DNA from: Leptasterias polaris
Taxonomy: Eukaryota; Echinodermata; Asteroidea; Forcipulatida; Asteriidae
Length of the DNA: 64,000 nucleotides
Direction: 5' to 3'
NCBI GenBank assembly: GCA_037783415.1
Contig: JAZGTN010000119.1
Span: 372,001 to 436,000, forward strand
In this document: positions 47,691 through 58,341 of the stretch, piece after piece
How the letters are laid out: every line of letters begins with the position of its first letter
Position numbering within the stretch: the first letter of the stretch is position 1
Position numbers and translations under genes: made by a program
The notes under the pieces: model-generated
Told to the model about the DNA's origin: nothing
Databases searched by the model: none
Seen by the model: the letters and a program-made list of their open reading frames with translations, nothing else

Positions 47691-50592
47691 CTGGTTCCCA
47701 AATCGCCGTGTTTAGCACACAATGATACCCGATATAAGAGTTCTGACTACTATCGTCTTATCCCTGGTGTGGATTGGGTTTTTTGGCGAAAAACTAAGTC
47801 GTCTCTATCATGATCAAGGGCCTTTCTTGGAGTGATGTCGTATTTCTTGGAAGATGTTCCTATAACCAACATGCTTTTGAATATCATATTAAAAAACGAA
47901 AACCAAAAATAAAAACAAATCATGCAGTTGCAATTGCGACGTTTACAAATTGTGGGTTTGGATTTCCCTTGTTCCATTAATATCTCTTTGTTTGTCCTGC
48001 CCGTTCACTTGTTCCGCATACCCTTTTTGCTCTCTTGCAACATCTTTAAGGTCCGCCCGTTTCTCTCGCCAGTTTAAATTCGTTATTAGAGTAAGTTTGA
48101 TTTACGTTTATAAATAAATCAGATCAGACTCAAATGCCATTAGTCACTTTTATTGGCGGGGTTTTACTCCCTTGCAGGACGGAGGCTATTGTTGTGCGTA
48201 GCGTAAAAGATCCACGCGCTCCGATCGTCATCAGAGGACAACACGTTGATGAAACTCTCGCATTAAGTGTAATAGGAATTCTCGCAGGATACTGCGCGGT
48301 GTTCAGCGTAGCCGCACCCCAAGCCGTTTCTCTTTATTTCTCCTAAAGCCTTCCTGTGTACTGGTAAAAGATACACAATGGGGCCAGAGCCTTGGGTGCA
48401 CGTTGGTAAGTTGTTGACCTTGCGTTACACTGCAACAACTAGGGTGTTAAAACTTACACCATGGGCGTTGTCACACAGTCATGAATACTGAAGATAAATT
48501 TATAGGGTGTTAAAATAACACCAATGAAAATCAAAAACAGATTGCCACAGTTTGTAGCAGTGTTACACAAATATTCAAAAATAGTACTGAACTTGTTGGA
48601 AACAAATCAACCAATCATGTAAGGTATTTCAGTTCATGAATCTTTACAGAAAATGTTGAATTTGGTCACAACATCTTTTATAACACAATTGAATGTTTTG
48701 CTAACATTCGGCCGTCCATGCCAACCGGCGCACTTTGTTTATCAACAAAAGAAAGGTCTATAGTGTCCTGCTATATTTCCTGAGCCGAAAATTGTCTCCT
48801 GATGCAGCTCTGTGAACATTGGCTCAGATCCTGTGGTCCTATTGTCATTTTAACTAGTTCGTTCTACACCTACACCCCAATTAAACTTTAATTGAAAACC
48901 GAATCAGAGATGTCAATTATTGAGGTAGCATTTCATGACCTGGAATCAAGAGAAACAATAGGCTTTAACACTGTTCTTTGTAATCAGCAGATGGTAGGAA
49001 ATAGAGTCCTTCGTGAAAGGATAATTAGATTTATAATAATAAACTGATAAGAAACAGATTGAGAACATCGATGTAAACAAAAATATTTCGTAATAAAAAA
49101 AAACCCCATTAAAAACCCCAAAAACTGAACAAACGCTATGTACGGTTTCGTAAACTCATTAAAAGGCCAAGTCAGACCACGCAATATTAATTAGCGCTGT
49201 ACCCACGCTTTGTCAACGAAAACAAAAATTGTGAATTTCGATTTGTCCTTTCGTAAAAAAAAAAAAAAAGGGAAAACATATGATTCGTCAGTTATGCAAA
49301 TTAGTATAATTAGCTTATTAGTGCAATCACGAAACTTTTACCTCACGTAAGGTCCTAAAAGTTGGTGAAAATACACACCCCAGTTTAAATCCGGTTTGTG
49401 GGGGGTACTTCCATTGTTGATCTATTGTTTCGTTTTCTGGAGAAGTTCTCTGTTGTAGCATTGTTTCATTGTTAAAAGTACCCCGTAAGTTGGCGTGTGT
49501 AAAGGCACTCTTGTTTTCAAGACCAAAAAGTGTTTGAAAGTCCCTACATTTATGTGGACCTCTTTTGTTTTCAGGTCCACACAGCGTCAAAACACACAAA
49601 CGGTTCAAATATTTTTTTAATTTCCCTTTCCAAAAACTGTTGTTGAACCTTTGTTTCTTACTCTGTCGATTCAACACAAAGCCAATTATGATACATTACT
49701 TTATTAACATGTGTCACTTTGAACAAACACAATTAATTGTTTGGGAACACCACAAAGCAAAAAAATCAAGCATTACAGAAAAACCACCAACACTTTTTCG
49801 GATTATCAAATGAAGAAGTTTAACTGTTCAAGCAGTTTTGTTCTGTCCTGCTTCGTGGCAGTCACGTATAAACAAAATTACGGATACAGTTTCACGGATG
49901 AGTGGAGAAAACGCTGCATTGAATATCGATTTAAAAAACTCTATTTCAGCCGCCAATTTGTACAGTACAAATTTCATGGAGTGGGTTTTGAGCAAACAAA
50001 CTGGGCCGATAAAGGGTGTTTGGCCAACCTTGGAAACCGCTTAACTATCTCCCGTGGTCGCTATAGCCAAGAATTTGGAATGAAGTCAGGTGGAAAACCC
50101 CAGCTCACACCAAACGTCAGGATAACAAGAATTTTCATTTTAGCCCTTCGCATTTTGTGAAGGGAGAGAAAGAATTCGGTGCGGAAAAGTGTGAACGAAT
50201 TATAGAACGCGGCGAAGTCTTCCCCTTGTCTTGTTTTGTTAAAGCATTTTGGCTCGTCCGCCTACAAGAAGTGAAAAGGCTAAAAATCCATACACAACAT
50301 AAGCCAAATTGATTCGGTAATGCGTGTATCACGCTCCGTATTTGTGGAAATACCTCATCCACGCGACATCTTCATTAGAGTTGCGTAGTGTATAAACACA
50401 TTATCTCCTATGGTTGTTTCCTATAATAGTCCACGATAGGCAGAGATACAAAATGGGGCAATTAGGGGGGCCATTCCTGTGTTTATTACAACACCGCACG
50501 CACGCACGTAAACTACCCCGTCAGGTTGCTCTGCAATGAACGAGGTGTTCATTCTCGAAGTTTGGAGCTCAACGGTAGAAAATCTGCGCTAA
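47691..50592. other. Mostly unique stretch, no confident gene
   Basis: It contains a small repeat (GGGTGTTAAAACTTACACC at 48441, GGGTGTTAAAATAACACC at 48506), an A run at 49255-49269 and the doubtful open frame at 49741-50160. A 70-codon frame at 48134-48346 is unrecognised. Confidence 0.5.
49741..50160 (+). CDS. Hypothetical ORF, 139 aa, unrecognised
   Basis: This is the longest open frame outside repeats and the neuropeptide gene. The region is not visibly repetitive. The product is basic with no recognised domain (for example FTDEWRKRCIEYRFKKLYF). No convincing promoter or signal peptide is seen, and a chance open frame is more likely than a gene. Confidence 0.12.
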   Translation: MGTPQSKKIKHYRKTTNTFSDYQMKKFNCSSSFVLSCFVAVTYKQNYGYSFTDEWRKRCIEYRFKKLYFSRQFVQYKFHGVGFEQTNWADKGCLANLGNRLTISRGRYSQEFGMKSGGKPQLTPNVRITRIFILALRIL

Positions 50593-50779
50593 GTGTCCAC
50601 CACATTAAAATGTCATCGGCGTTAACTTTCCATCTATGCGTCATGCATGCTTCCTTGGGCAATGTCCATCTATGCGTCATGCATGCTTCCTTGGGCAATG
50701 AAAAAAACATTGCCCAAGGAAGCATGCATGACGCATAGATGGAAAGTTAACGCCGATGACATTTTAATGTGGTGGACAC
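50593..50779. repeat. Near-perfect long hairpin with internal duplication
   Basis: The left arm (50593-50664) begins GTGTCCACCACATTAAAATG and ends CTTCCTTGGGCAATG. Its last 36 bases repeat in tandem at 50665-50700; after six A residues, the full arm returns reversed (50707-50779), apparently without mismatch. A tRNA B box (GGTTCGAATCCCGG) starts 40 bases downstream. Confidence 0.9.
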
Positions 50780-50794
50780 GAGTTTCAGTTTTCC

Positions 50795-50870
50795 TAAGAC
50801 GAAAAGTCATTACGATGTGGGTTCGAATCCCGGTCATGACGCTTGTATCCCTGATCAAAACACTAAACTA
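50795..50870 (+). mobile_element. tRNA-like SINE fragment
   Basis: GATGTGGGTTCGAATCCCGG followed by TCATGACGCTTGTATCCCTG, the same block order as the SINE read on the minus strand at 50995-51215. Confidence 0.5.
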
Positions 50871-50994
50871 TAATTGCTTCTCTCAACAGGGGAGCATTTA
50901 TAGGGTTGACATTTTTTATGCAATGGTAGACACAACGTGCCTTTTGTTTTCTTTAGCAAAGCTGCTTAAACAATCTCAGCTCTCTTGGCGTATA

Positions 50995-51215
50995 CAGCAT
51001 GTGCTGCCGTAGCGCACTAAGCTAAATCAACCACAAGAACCATCTCTGCCCTCACAGGTACCCATTTTACCCCTGGGTGGAGAGAAGCAATTATAGTTAA
51101 GTGTCTTTCTCAAGGACACAAGCGTCACGACGGGGATTCGAACCCACACACTGATGACTCAGCCACCAGAACGTGAGTCCAATGTTCTAAACGCTCGACC
51201 ACGACACGCTATGAT
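50995..51215 (-). mobile_element. tRNA-derived SINE, well preserved
   Basis: On the minus strand: GCGTGTCGTGGTCGAGCGTT (A-box region, Leu/Ser-tRNA-like), GTGTGGGTTCGAATCCCCG (B box), TCAAGACACTT-type block (GAGAAAGACACTTAACTATA), CACCCAGGGGTAAAATGGG and TACCTGTGAGGGCAGAGATG. This is the best tRNA-derived SINE of the window. Confidence 0.75.
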
Positions 51216-51419
51216 GCAGGTTGGATATTTCGCAAACAGGAAGGGGTGACCGAGGGTTATAGGTCAGAGGGAAATGATCCGATGAACATGTGTCTACGTC
51301 AGCCCATCCCAATCCCTTTGGGTTTTTAACGCTGGGACCCAGAAGGAGTTAGCTATAAAATGTTATGTGAAACAGTCGCAACTGAAAGCCCACTGATTTC
51401 GAAGTTCTAGTTCACTGCA

Positions 51420-51615
51420 CTCAAGTTTTGGTGGTCAAGTCGTCAGGGTGGGTTGGACTCATGTTAATGTTACGCGTGTCCTGGAGCAAGACACTTATCT
51501 GTAATCGATTCTCTTGACCAATAAGGTAATGGGTACCTTCGATGGCAGAGAGATGGCTCGTGCGGCTAAATTTAGCTAGATACGCAGCACAGACTTCATT
51601 TACTCCTGGGGAGCT
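51420..51615 (+). mobile_element. tRNA-derived SINE, opposite orientation
   Basis: TGGTGGTCAAGTCGTCAGG starts the copy, followed by GAGCAAGACACTTATCTGTA, AAGGTAATGGGTACCTTCGA and TGGCAGAGAGATGGCTCGTG. It is a diverged relative of the copy at 50995-51215 and faces away from it. Confidence 0.65.
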
Positions 51616-52253
51616 GAGATAGTCTGAGCAATTTAAATAAATGACAGGGGTATTAATGTTCATGCGCCTCAAGTGTTAAAACTTGTGGATACCGGTACAG
51701 TGTATTTATTATTCCAGTCGATATTACTTAACCGCCCCCCCCCCTTTATCTCTGTAGGTAAAACCCACCAGTAGACTTGTGCGTACCAAAACAGTAGCCG
51801 ATATGCATGCCCCAAATGCGCATGTGCGCATGACCGTCGCGCAAAGGATTTTGAGTGAAATCCGACCCCAAACTACGGAAGCGTATATGACCATCTTATT
51901 ACTGCGTTACCGAGATAATTTATCATTGAAACACAGAATCATACACTAGTTATTACGGTTTTCAAAGTTATATTTGTCAGAAACACAGAATTCAAAGATA
52001 ACATATCTAAGAAATACAGAAATCAATGATAACATATCTTGGAAATATGGAAATCGAAGATAATGTATATTTGGAAATATTGAAAACAATGATAACATAT
52101 CTTGGAAATACGGAATTAAATGATAACATACACTGGAAACACGGAATTCAATGATAACACATACTGGAAATAGGGAATTCAATGATAACATTTCTGGGAA
52201 ACTTACGGAAATACATGAAATTGTACTGATTAAAGGCCTTGTAAATGTTGAAG

Positions 52254-52275
52254 CCCCCCCCCCCCCCCCCCCCCC
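52254..52275. repeat. Poly-C run (C22)
   Basis: It directly abuts the left end (ATGGGGCGCC) of the nested foldback element at 52276. Confidence 0.9.
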
Positions 52276-52553
52276 ATGGGGCGCCGTTTGTCAATAAATT
52301 GTTTATAAACCATGTTTTTAAGGTGCTTCAATTTTCATGGTTTACAAATCATGGTTTATAAACCATGTTTTATGATGAATTCAATTTTCATGGTTTATAA
52401 ACTTAACCATAATTTATAAGCTTTGATTGTATATTCATGGTATGTAAACCACAACAAAATTGACAGCGATTTCTTTGGTTTACATCAAATTGTTACAAAC
52501 CATGGTAGAAACATGTCAATCGCTAAACAATTAATTGTCAAACGGCGCCCCAT
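52276..52553. mobile_element. Foldback element nested inside another
   Basis: The ends ATGGGGCGCCGTTTGTCAAT and ATTGTCAAACGGCGCCCCAT are perfect inverted repeats. The interior repeats CATGGTTTATAAACCATG-like palindromes several times. Inserted between a poly-C run and CCCCCT, at about the middle of the outer element. Confidence 0.8.
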
Positions 52554-53459
52554 ACCCCCTTGAGCCAACATGGGATGTCAGTTTGCCTGTATATGATAAT
52601 AAATAGGTAATGTCTAGGTACAGATCTCTTAAAATCCAATAGCATTAAGGAGTATTTCGGGCGTTTTCAATACTGGACCCATTATTTCCACCCCTTTCCA
52701 AAATATGTTATTTTCGATTTCCGTATTTCCATGATATGTTATCATTGAATTCCGTACTTCCAAGATATGTAACCTTAGAGTTCCGTATTTCCAAGATATG
52801 TTATCATTGATTTATGTTTTTTAAAGATATGTTATCTTTTAATTCTGTGTTTCTGACAAATTTAACTCTGAAAACCGTAATAACTAGTGTATGATTCTGT
52901 GTTTCAATGATAAATTATCTCGGTAACGCAGTAAAATGATGGTCATATACGCTTCCGTACCAAACGACACCGGCAAATGGCAAATGTCTAAGGTTGAATT
53001 TCTTGAACTATACACAAGACCACATGACAGCGAGATGAAAATGTTGTATTCGCGGTTTATTCAAAAGGCATTCCAAAACCACGTTGGGCTTCGGTATTAT
53101 TAATGAATGTTCAGAAATTACAATGCCCTATTTTGCCGATGTGCCCCAAGTCTTAGAACTTGAGGTTCTAAGTCAACGCCGTCCCACCATGGACACAAAT
53201 CCCTATAGGTGAATTACATACAGATGCCCACTTACAAAATGTTGGTTGTGTAAACTAGTTCGTTACCAGTTTTATAAGATGGGTCAGCACCATTTTCTCA
53301 GTGGGAAAAACTGCTTCTTGTTGGGCAGATACACGTGTTACTGTTTGTACAAGGCGTCCAAACGAAAGAAAGCTACGGCCCACCATACGCACGATTGCGT
53401 CATTTTGTTGGACCAAATCTTTTTAGATAACGAATACATTTTCTTCGCCAAGTCGACAT

Positions 53460-53960
53460 ACTGAAAAAAAGTTGTCGAACAACCGCGATTTACAGTACCT
53501 ACGTTGTCGACTTTCTGACAATAAGAGGTCGACTTGTTCTGAGAATCTTATCAAGTCGACTTGTGTTGACAATGTAGTTTAACAAGTCGACTTGTACTGG
53601 CAATGTAGTTTACCGAGTCGACTTGTCCTAATAAAATATCTGAACAAATCGACTAGTCCTGGTATTTATCTTACCAAGACCTTTTGAGCCTTGGTTCAAT
53701 CGACTTAATGTGGCAATTTATCTCTGGTAGGTCGACTTCTTAGCTTCAGTAAGTCGCCTCAGAAAGAAAGTTATATCGACGAGTCGACTTCGTATACAGT
53801 TGGGTACCCTGACAAGTCGACATAAAGCCTGCTTCAAAAAATAAAACCATTTTGGCAAAATAACATCGTTAACATTTCAGTCGACATATCTAAAAGAAAA
53901 AGTCGCACTTGTGTTACAAATGATCAAGGCGAGTCAACATATTCCAACACATTAGTTGAC
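53460..53960. repeat. Degenerate tandem repeat rich in GTCGACTTGT
   Basis: About 14 units of roughly 30-35 bases share AAGTCGACTTGT and ACAATGTAGTTTA. Units are most regular at 53530-53640 and decay toward both sides. Confidence 0.85.
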
Positions 53961-54051
53961 TTGGTAAGATAATTTATTTCGAAAATTGTTGTCATCTAGA
54001 TAATGTGTATGGTACTTCTGGAGCTCCGTAGAAAGCAGTTTCACTTGCTCC

Positions 54052-54434
54052 TTAAAGGCAAAGTATACCTTTGGTTTTTGGAACCGTTCGATCGTTTTAA
54101 TTGTATATTATATAGATACATACAATAAAACTAACTTGTACAAATTTCACTTCAAAAGGTGCTCGCGTTTTTGAGATTTCGTCAAAAAACTGAGCGAATA
54201 ATAATGTCCACGCAGGAAGAGTATTCCCCATAGGAATAAACAATCTGAGAAACATTTCTCATATTCAAATTTTAAGGCATAAAACCTGATATCTTTTTCC
54301 ATAACCACATTCCTTCGAAGTGAAATGATTCTCAAAATGCTTTATACTATTGAAAGCTGCTGTACTTCTTACCACGTAAGTTTTTATTTCCTTTAATTTT
54401 CAAAGTCATTACCAAACGTGTACATACCCTTTAA
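54052..54434 (+). mobile_element. TTAAAGGCAAAGTATAC MITE, complete
   Basis: The termini TTAAAGGCAAAGTATACC and CGTGTACATACCCTTTAA are inverted; 383 bases with TTGGTTTTTGGAACCGTTCG, ATAATGTCCACGCAGGAAG and AGCTGCTGTACTTCTTACC inside. It is the reference copy for 17811, 38825 and 57470. Confidence 0.85.
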
Positions 54435-54677
54435 TTAAGCACTTTGTAAGCACCAATGGGCCGTTTACAGCAGCCAGCCTCTGTAACATTCTGATCATAC
54501 TCTCAAATCTTTGTTCCACATCTTTGCCTCGCTTTGTATATCTCTGACGTGTATCTGAGATATATTTAGATTCCGTATTGACTAGGCAGTGGACTGGAAC
54601 TCCCATTGCACGATAACTAAGTTGGTCCATTCCACATTATCCCCGCACTGGTGCACAGCATAACGAATATTGCCTAC

Positions 54678-54871
54678 TGGGCCAAATGTCATAGAGCTGC
54701 TTAAGCATAACAAGTTGCTAAGCACAACAAAATGATGCTGACCAGAATAAGTTTACCAGCCAAACTATCAAGTCACGTGTACAATTTGTGACTGGTATCC
54801 TGTACATTTCTACTAAGCAACAAAATGTAAAGCAATATTTTCTGCTGAAGCAGCTCTATGAAAATGGGCCC
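54678..54871 (+). mobile_element. GGGCCCAATTTCATAGAG-family MITE, complete
   Basis: The ends TGGGCCAAATGTCATAGAGC and GCTCTATGAAAATGGGCCC are inverted; 194 bases, collinear with 15025-15216 throughout, including AATTTGTGACTGGTATCCTG. Confidence 0.85.
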
Positions 54872-54973
54872 TGATCGTACCCAATCCTTTTTGGCGGATA
54901 TTCAATCGATACGAACGAGTGTAGATAGAATTCAACGTGATGTAAGTGTTAACTCCAACCATAAAACGCATCG

Positions 54974-56156
54974 GGTATAAATATGTTTCACATCGAAATG
55001 TGTTTTTGTATTCGACGTTTGCACCGACTTATCTATTATCTGAAAGGACGTTAATGCTGGATAAGGTATAAATATGTTTCACATCGAAATGTGTTTTTGT
55101 ATTCGACGTTTGCACCGACTTATCTATTATCTGAAAGGACGTTAATGCTGGATAAGGTATAAATATGTTTCACATCGAAATGTGTTTTTGTATTCGACGT
55201 TTGCACCGACTTATCTATTATCTGAAAGGACGTTAATGCTGGATAAGGTATAAATATGTTTCACATCGAAATGTGTTTTTGTATTCGACGTTTGCACCGA
55301 CTTATCTATTATCTGAAAGGACGTTAATGCTGGATAAGGTATAAATATGTTTCACATCGAAATGTGTTTTTGTATTCGACGTTTGCACCGACTTATCTAT
55401 TATCTGAAAGGACGTTAATGCTGGATAAGGTATAAATATGTTTCACATCGAAATGTGTTTTTGTATTCGACGTTTGCACCGACTTATCTATTATCTGAAA
55501 GGACGTTAATGCTGGATAAGGTATAAATATGTTTCACATCGAAATGTGTTTTTGTATTCGACGTTTGCACCGACTTATCTATTATCTGAAAGGACGTTAA
55601 TGCTGGATAAGGTATAAATATGTTTCACATCGAAATGTGTTTTTGTATTCGACGTTTGCACCGACTTATCTATTATCTGAAAGGACGTTAATGCTGGATA
55701 AGGTATAAATATGTTTCACATCGAAATGTGTTTTTGTATTCGACGTTTGCACCGACTTATCTATTATCTGAAAGGACGTTAATGCTGGATAAGGTATAAA
55801 TATGTTTCACATCGAAATGTGTTTTTGTATTCGACGTTTGCACCGACTTATCTATTATCTGAAAGGACGTTAATGCTGGATAAGGTATAAATATGTTTCA
55901 CATCGAAATGTGTTTTTGTATTCGACGTTTGCACCGACTTATCTATTATCTGAAAGGACGTTAATGCTGGATAAGGTATAAATATGTTTCACATCGAAAT
56001 GTGTTTTTGTATTCGACGTTTGCACCGACTTATCTATTATCTGAAAGGACGTTAATGCTGGATAAGGTATAAATATGTTTCACATCGAAATGTGTTTTTG
56101 TATTCGACGTTTGCACCGACTTATCTATTATCTGAAAGGACGTTAATGCTGGATAA
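54974..56156. repeat. 91-bp satellite array, 13 units
   Basis: Exactly 13 units of 91 bases, apparently identical. Each starts GGTATAAATATGTTTCACAT and ends GGACGTTAATGCTGGATAA. Each unit has a TATAAATA motif, a small hairpin (CACATCGAAATGTG) and TTCGACGTTTGCACCGAC. The array begins after GGTT-free unique DNA and ends abruptly at CAATGAATG. No frame is open across it. Confidence 0.98.
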
Positions 56157-56998
56157 ACAATGAATGATAAAATGCCTGAAATGGCACGAGAGAGAAAAAA
56201 AACACTTTGGAGATGAAACTCACTTTTTTAATTTAATTTTTTTGAATGAGATATCGCCTCACATCACAAGGCCGGACTGCCACTTCAATGGAGGGTTACA
56301 CTTAACTGATTTTGGTTGTCAAACCAAATCAACTGTCCCCAGGGGCACGTTGTCGTCTATACTACTGACTCTGAAACACGATTACCCCCAGTAACATGCA
56401 GTAGGAGCCTGGCTGGTAGAGCAGGATGCACAACTTTCCCACATTGTTTTACGAAGCCATAAATGTTTTATATTTTGTTAGTGTTTCGCGGACATCCGCG
56501 AACGAGTTTATTTTTTTCGATTGCAGCAAATTAGAGACTCCGGAGTAAGGACACATGCATATCCTCCCCCCCAAAAAAAAATTAAAAAAAATAAAATAAT
56601 TTTTATAAAAAAAATATAAAAATTACTATGGCGTTTATGCTTTATTTTTATGCAGGTTTTTTGTAGTTGTCAGTTATAGTTAGGAGTATGGAATACAAAT
56701 CCGATTCCATTTGCAGTAAAAAGACAAAATGTCAGTTAATCTTATCAACTTTTCAGTAATGTTTATCCGTTACTTCTCCCGGGGGGGACACACTCTACTA
56801 TAATTCTAAATAAAACCAAATTACAGCCAGAGATAGGGTTAAGTGAATTAGTTTATTTGCAGACCAATGTTTTTACTTTTACGTCAAATAATTATTTGTG
56901 TGTGTTTGTGGGTCCCCAACGGCAAGCCGGGTAGAATATCAGCTTGCATTTAAGAATAATGTTTTATAAAGTACAGTAAAAACGCTTCTTTTTTTTAT

Positions 56999-57017
56999 GG
57001 GGGGGGGGGGGGGGGGG
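56999..57017. repeat. Poly-G run (G19)
   Basis: Nineteen G, then A and six more G, after a T-rich stretch. Confidence 0.9.
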
Positions 57018-57309
57018 AGGGGGGGTCTTTTCAGCTACACTGATTCAATTTGTACCTTGCCTTGAGTTTGCGCTGCCCAAACCCATTACGTGACGCACAG
57101 CTACATCATTGACGATGCAACTGTGAAACATACATGGATACTTTTACAATCAATAACTGACCGAACTGCTTAAAAAAATGCACTTTATGCTTCAATTGAC
57201 TGTTATCTCCATCTTTGTCACATTTATGCCAAAAAAATAATAATAATAATACACCACAACGGAAACTGACTGTGTAAAGTTTAAATACTTGTGGGTTGAT
57301 CAAAGAAAA

Positions 57310-57395
57310 TTAGATAGATCAGTTGGTAGTAGATTGCCGTCAATACTGAGGTTGAAGGTTCAAGCCCCGCTCTAAAGTCAGTTTGTCTTTGTTCA
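57310..57395 (+). mobile_element. tRNA-like SINE head
   Basis: GATCAGTTGGTAGTAGATTG resembles an A box and GAAGGTTCAAGCCCCGCTCT a B box, 35 bases apart. The tail TCTAAAGTCAGTTTGTCTTT recalls the sequence at 28505. It cannot fold as a tRNA. Confidence 0.55.
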
Positions 57396-57469
57396 TTTCG
57401 AGGCAAAAATATTTCATGGGCTGTCGGTGAGCATTAATCACATTTTATACCAATGTTGCACGCACCCTT

Positions 57470-57880
57470 TAAAAGGCAAAGTATACCTTTGGTTTTTGGA
57501 ACCGTGCGACTGTTTTAATTATATATAAATGTTGAGATATACAATAAAACTAACACGTGAACATTTTATTTCAAAGGGTAGTCGCGTTATTTTTTTTTTT
57601 TTTAAAGATATAACCGAAAATCCGGAGCGAATTATGTCCACGCTGGAAGAATAAAACATTACAGCGTGATTGTCAGAAGCATTTCTGACAGTAACGTTAC
57701 TCAGATTCAAATTGTGGGGCATAAAGGCTGAAATCGTTTTACTTAACCACATTACTTCATAGTGAAATGGTTATCAAAATGCTTTTTACTATCGAAAGCT
57801 GCTGTAGGCTTCTAACCAATAAGTTTGTATTGCCATTAATTTTAAGAGTGATTACCAAACGTATATACCTTCCCTTTGAA
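57470..57880 (+). mobile_element. TTAAAGGCAAAGTATAC-family MITE
   Basis: It begins AAAAGGCAAAGTATACC and ends ACCAAACGTATATACC near CCCTTTGAA. Internal blocks TTGGTTTTTGGAACCGTG and GAATTATGTCCACGCTGG match 54052; a hairpin (TGTCAGAAGCATTTCTGACA) replaces the middle. Confidence 0.8.
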
Positions 57881-57949
57881 CCACTAATGTACACATTCTA
57901 TTGTTCCGTGCTTCAAACAAATCCCATGACCCTAAGAGTCCAAGTAAAC

Positions 57950-58341
57950 TTAAAGGGACACGTTGCCTTGGATCGGGCGAGTTGGTCTATGAAAAGCGTT
58001 TTGTAACAGTTTGTTATAAAATGCATATGGTTAGAAAGATGTTTTAAAAGTAGAATACAATGATCCACACAAATATGCCTCGAAATTGCGTGGTTTTCCT
58101 TTTACTTTGCAAACTAACACGGTCCGCCATTTTGTGGAGTCAAAAATTTGACTGTACAAAATGGCGAGCCGTGTTAGTTTACGATGTAAAAGGAAACCAC
58201 GCAATTTCGAGGCATATTTGTGTGGATCATTATATTCTAAAACATCACTCTAACCATATGCATTTTATAAAAAACGGTTACAAACGCTTTTCATTATAGA
58301 CCAACTCGCCCGATCCAAGGCAACGCGCCGCATCCCTTTAA
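57950..58341. mobile_element. Long palindromic MITE with TTAA ends
   Basis: The ends TTAAAGGGACACGTTGCC and the mirrored GGCAACGCGCC then CCTTTAA enclose arms of about 180 bases (GATCGGGCGAGTTGGTCTAT pairing with ATAGACCAACTCGCCCGATC). The centre reads GCCATTTTGTGGAGTC and AAAATGGCGAGCC. TTAA at both ends fits a piggyBac-like or TA target. There is no ORF. Confidence 0.85.

Larger units (their letters stand above)
51874..52959. mobile_element. Foldback element with 31-bp repeats in its arms
   Basis: The left end TACGGAAGCGTATATGACCA is mirrored at the right by TGGTCATATACGCTTCCGTA. Each arm then holds tandem units of about 31 bases with GGAAATACGGAATTCAATGA and TAACATATCT (left 51990-52210, right 52700-52880 reversed). 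A second foldback element (52276-52553) lies in the centre, preceded by a C22 run. There is no transposase frame. Confidence 0.85.

Noticed and set aside
50995..51215. Possible tRNA-Leu or tRNA-Ser gene on the minus strand
   Set aside because: A and B boxes are present but arms do not fold and the sequence continues into a shared SINE body.
54974..56156. CRISPR-like array
   Set aside because: Repeats are contiguous with no variable spacers, in a eukaryotic context; it is a satellite array.
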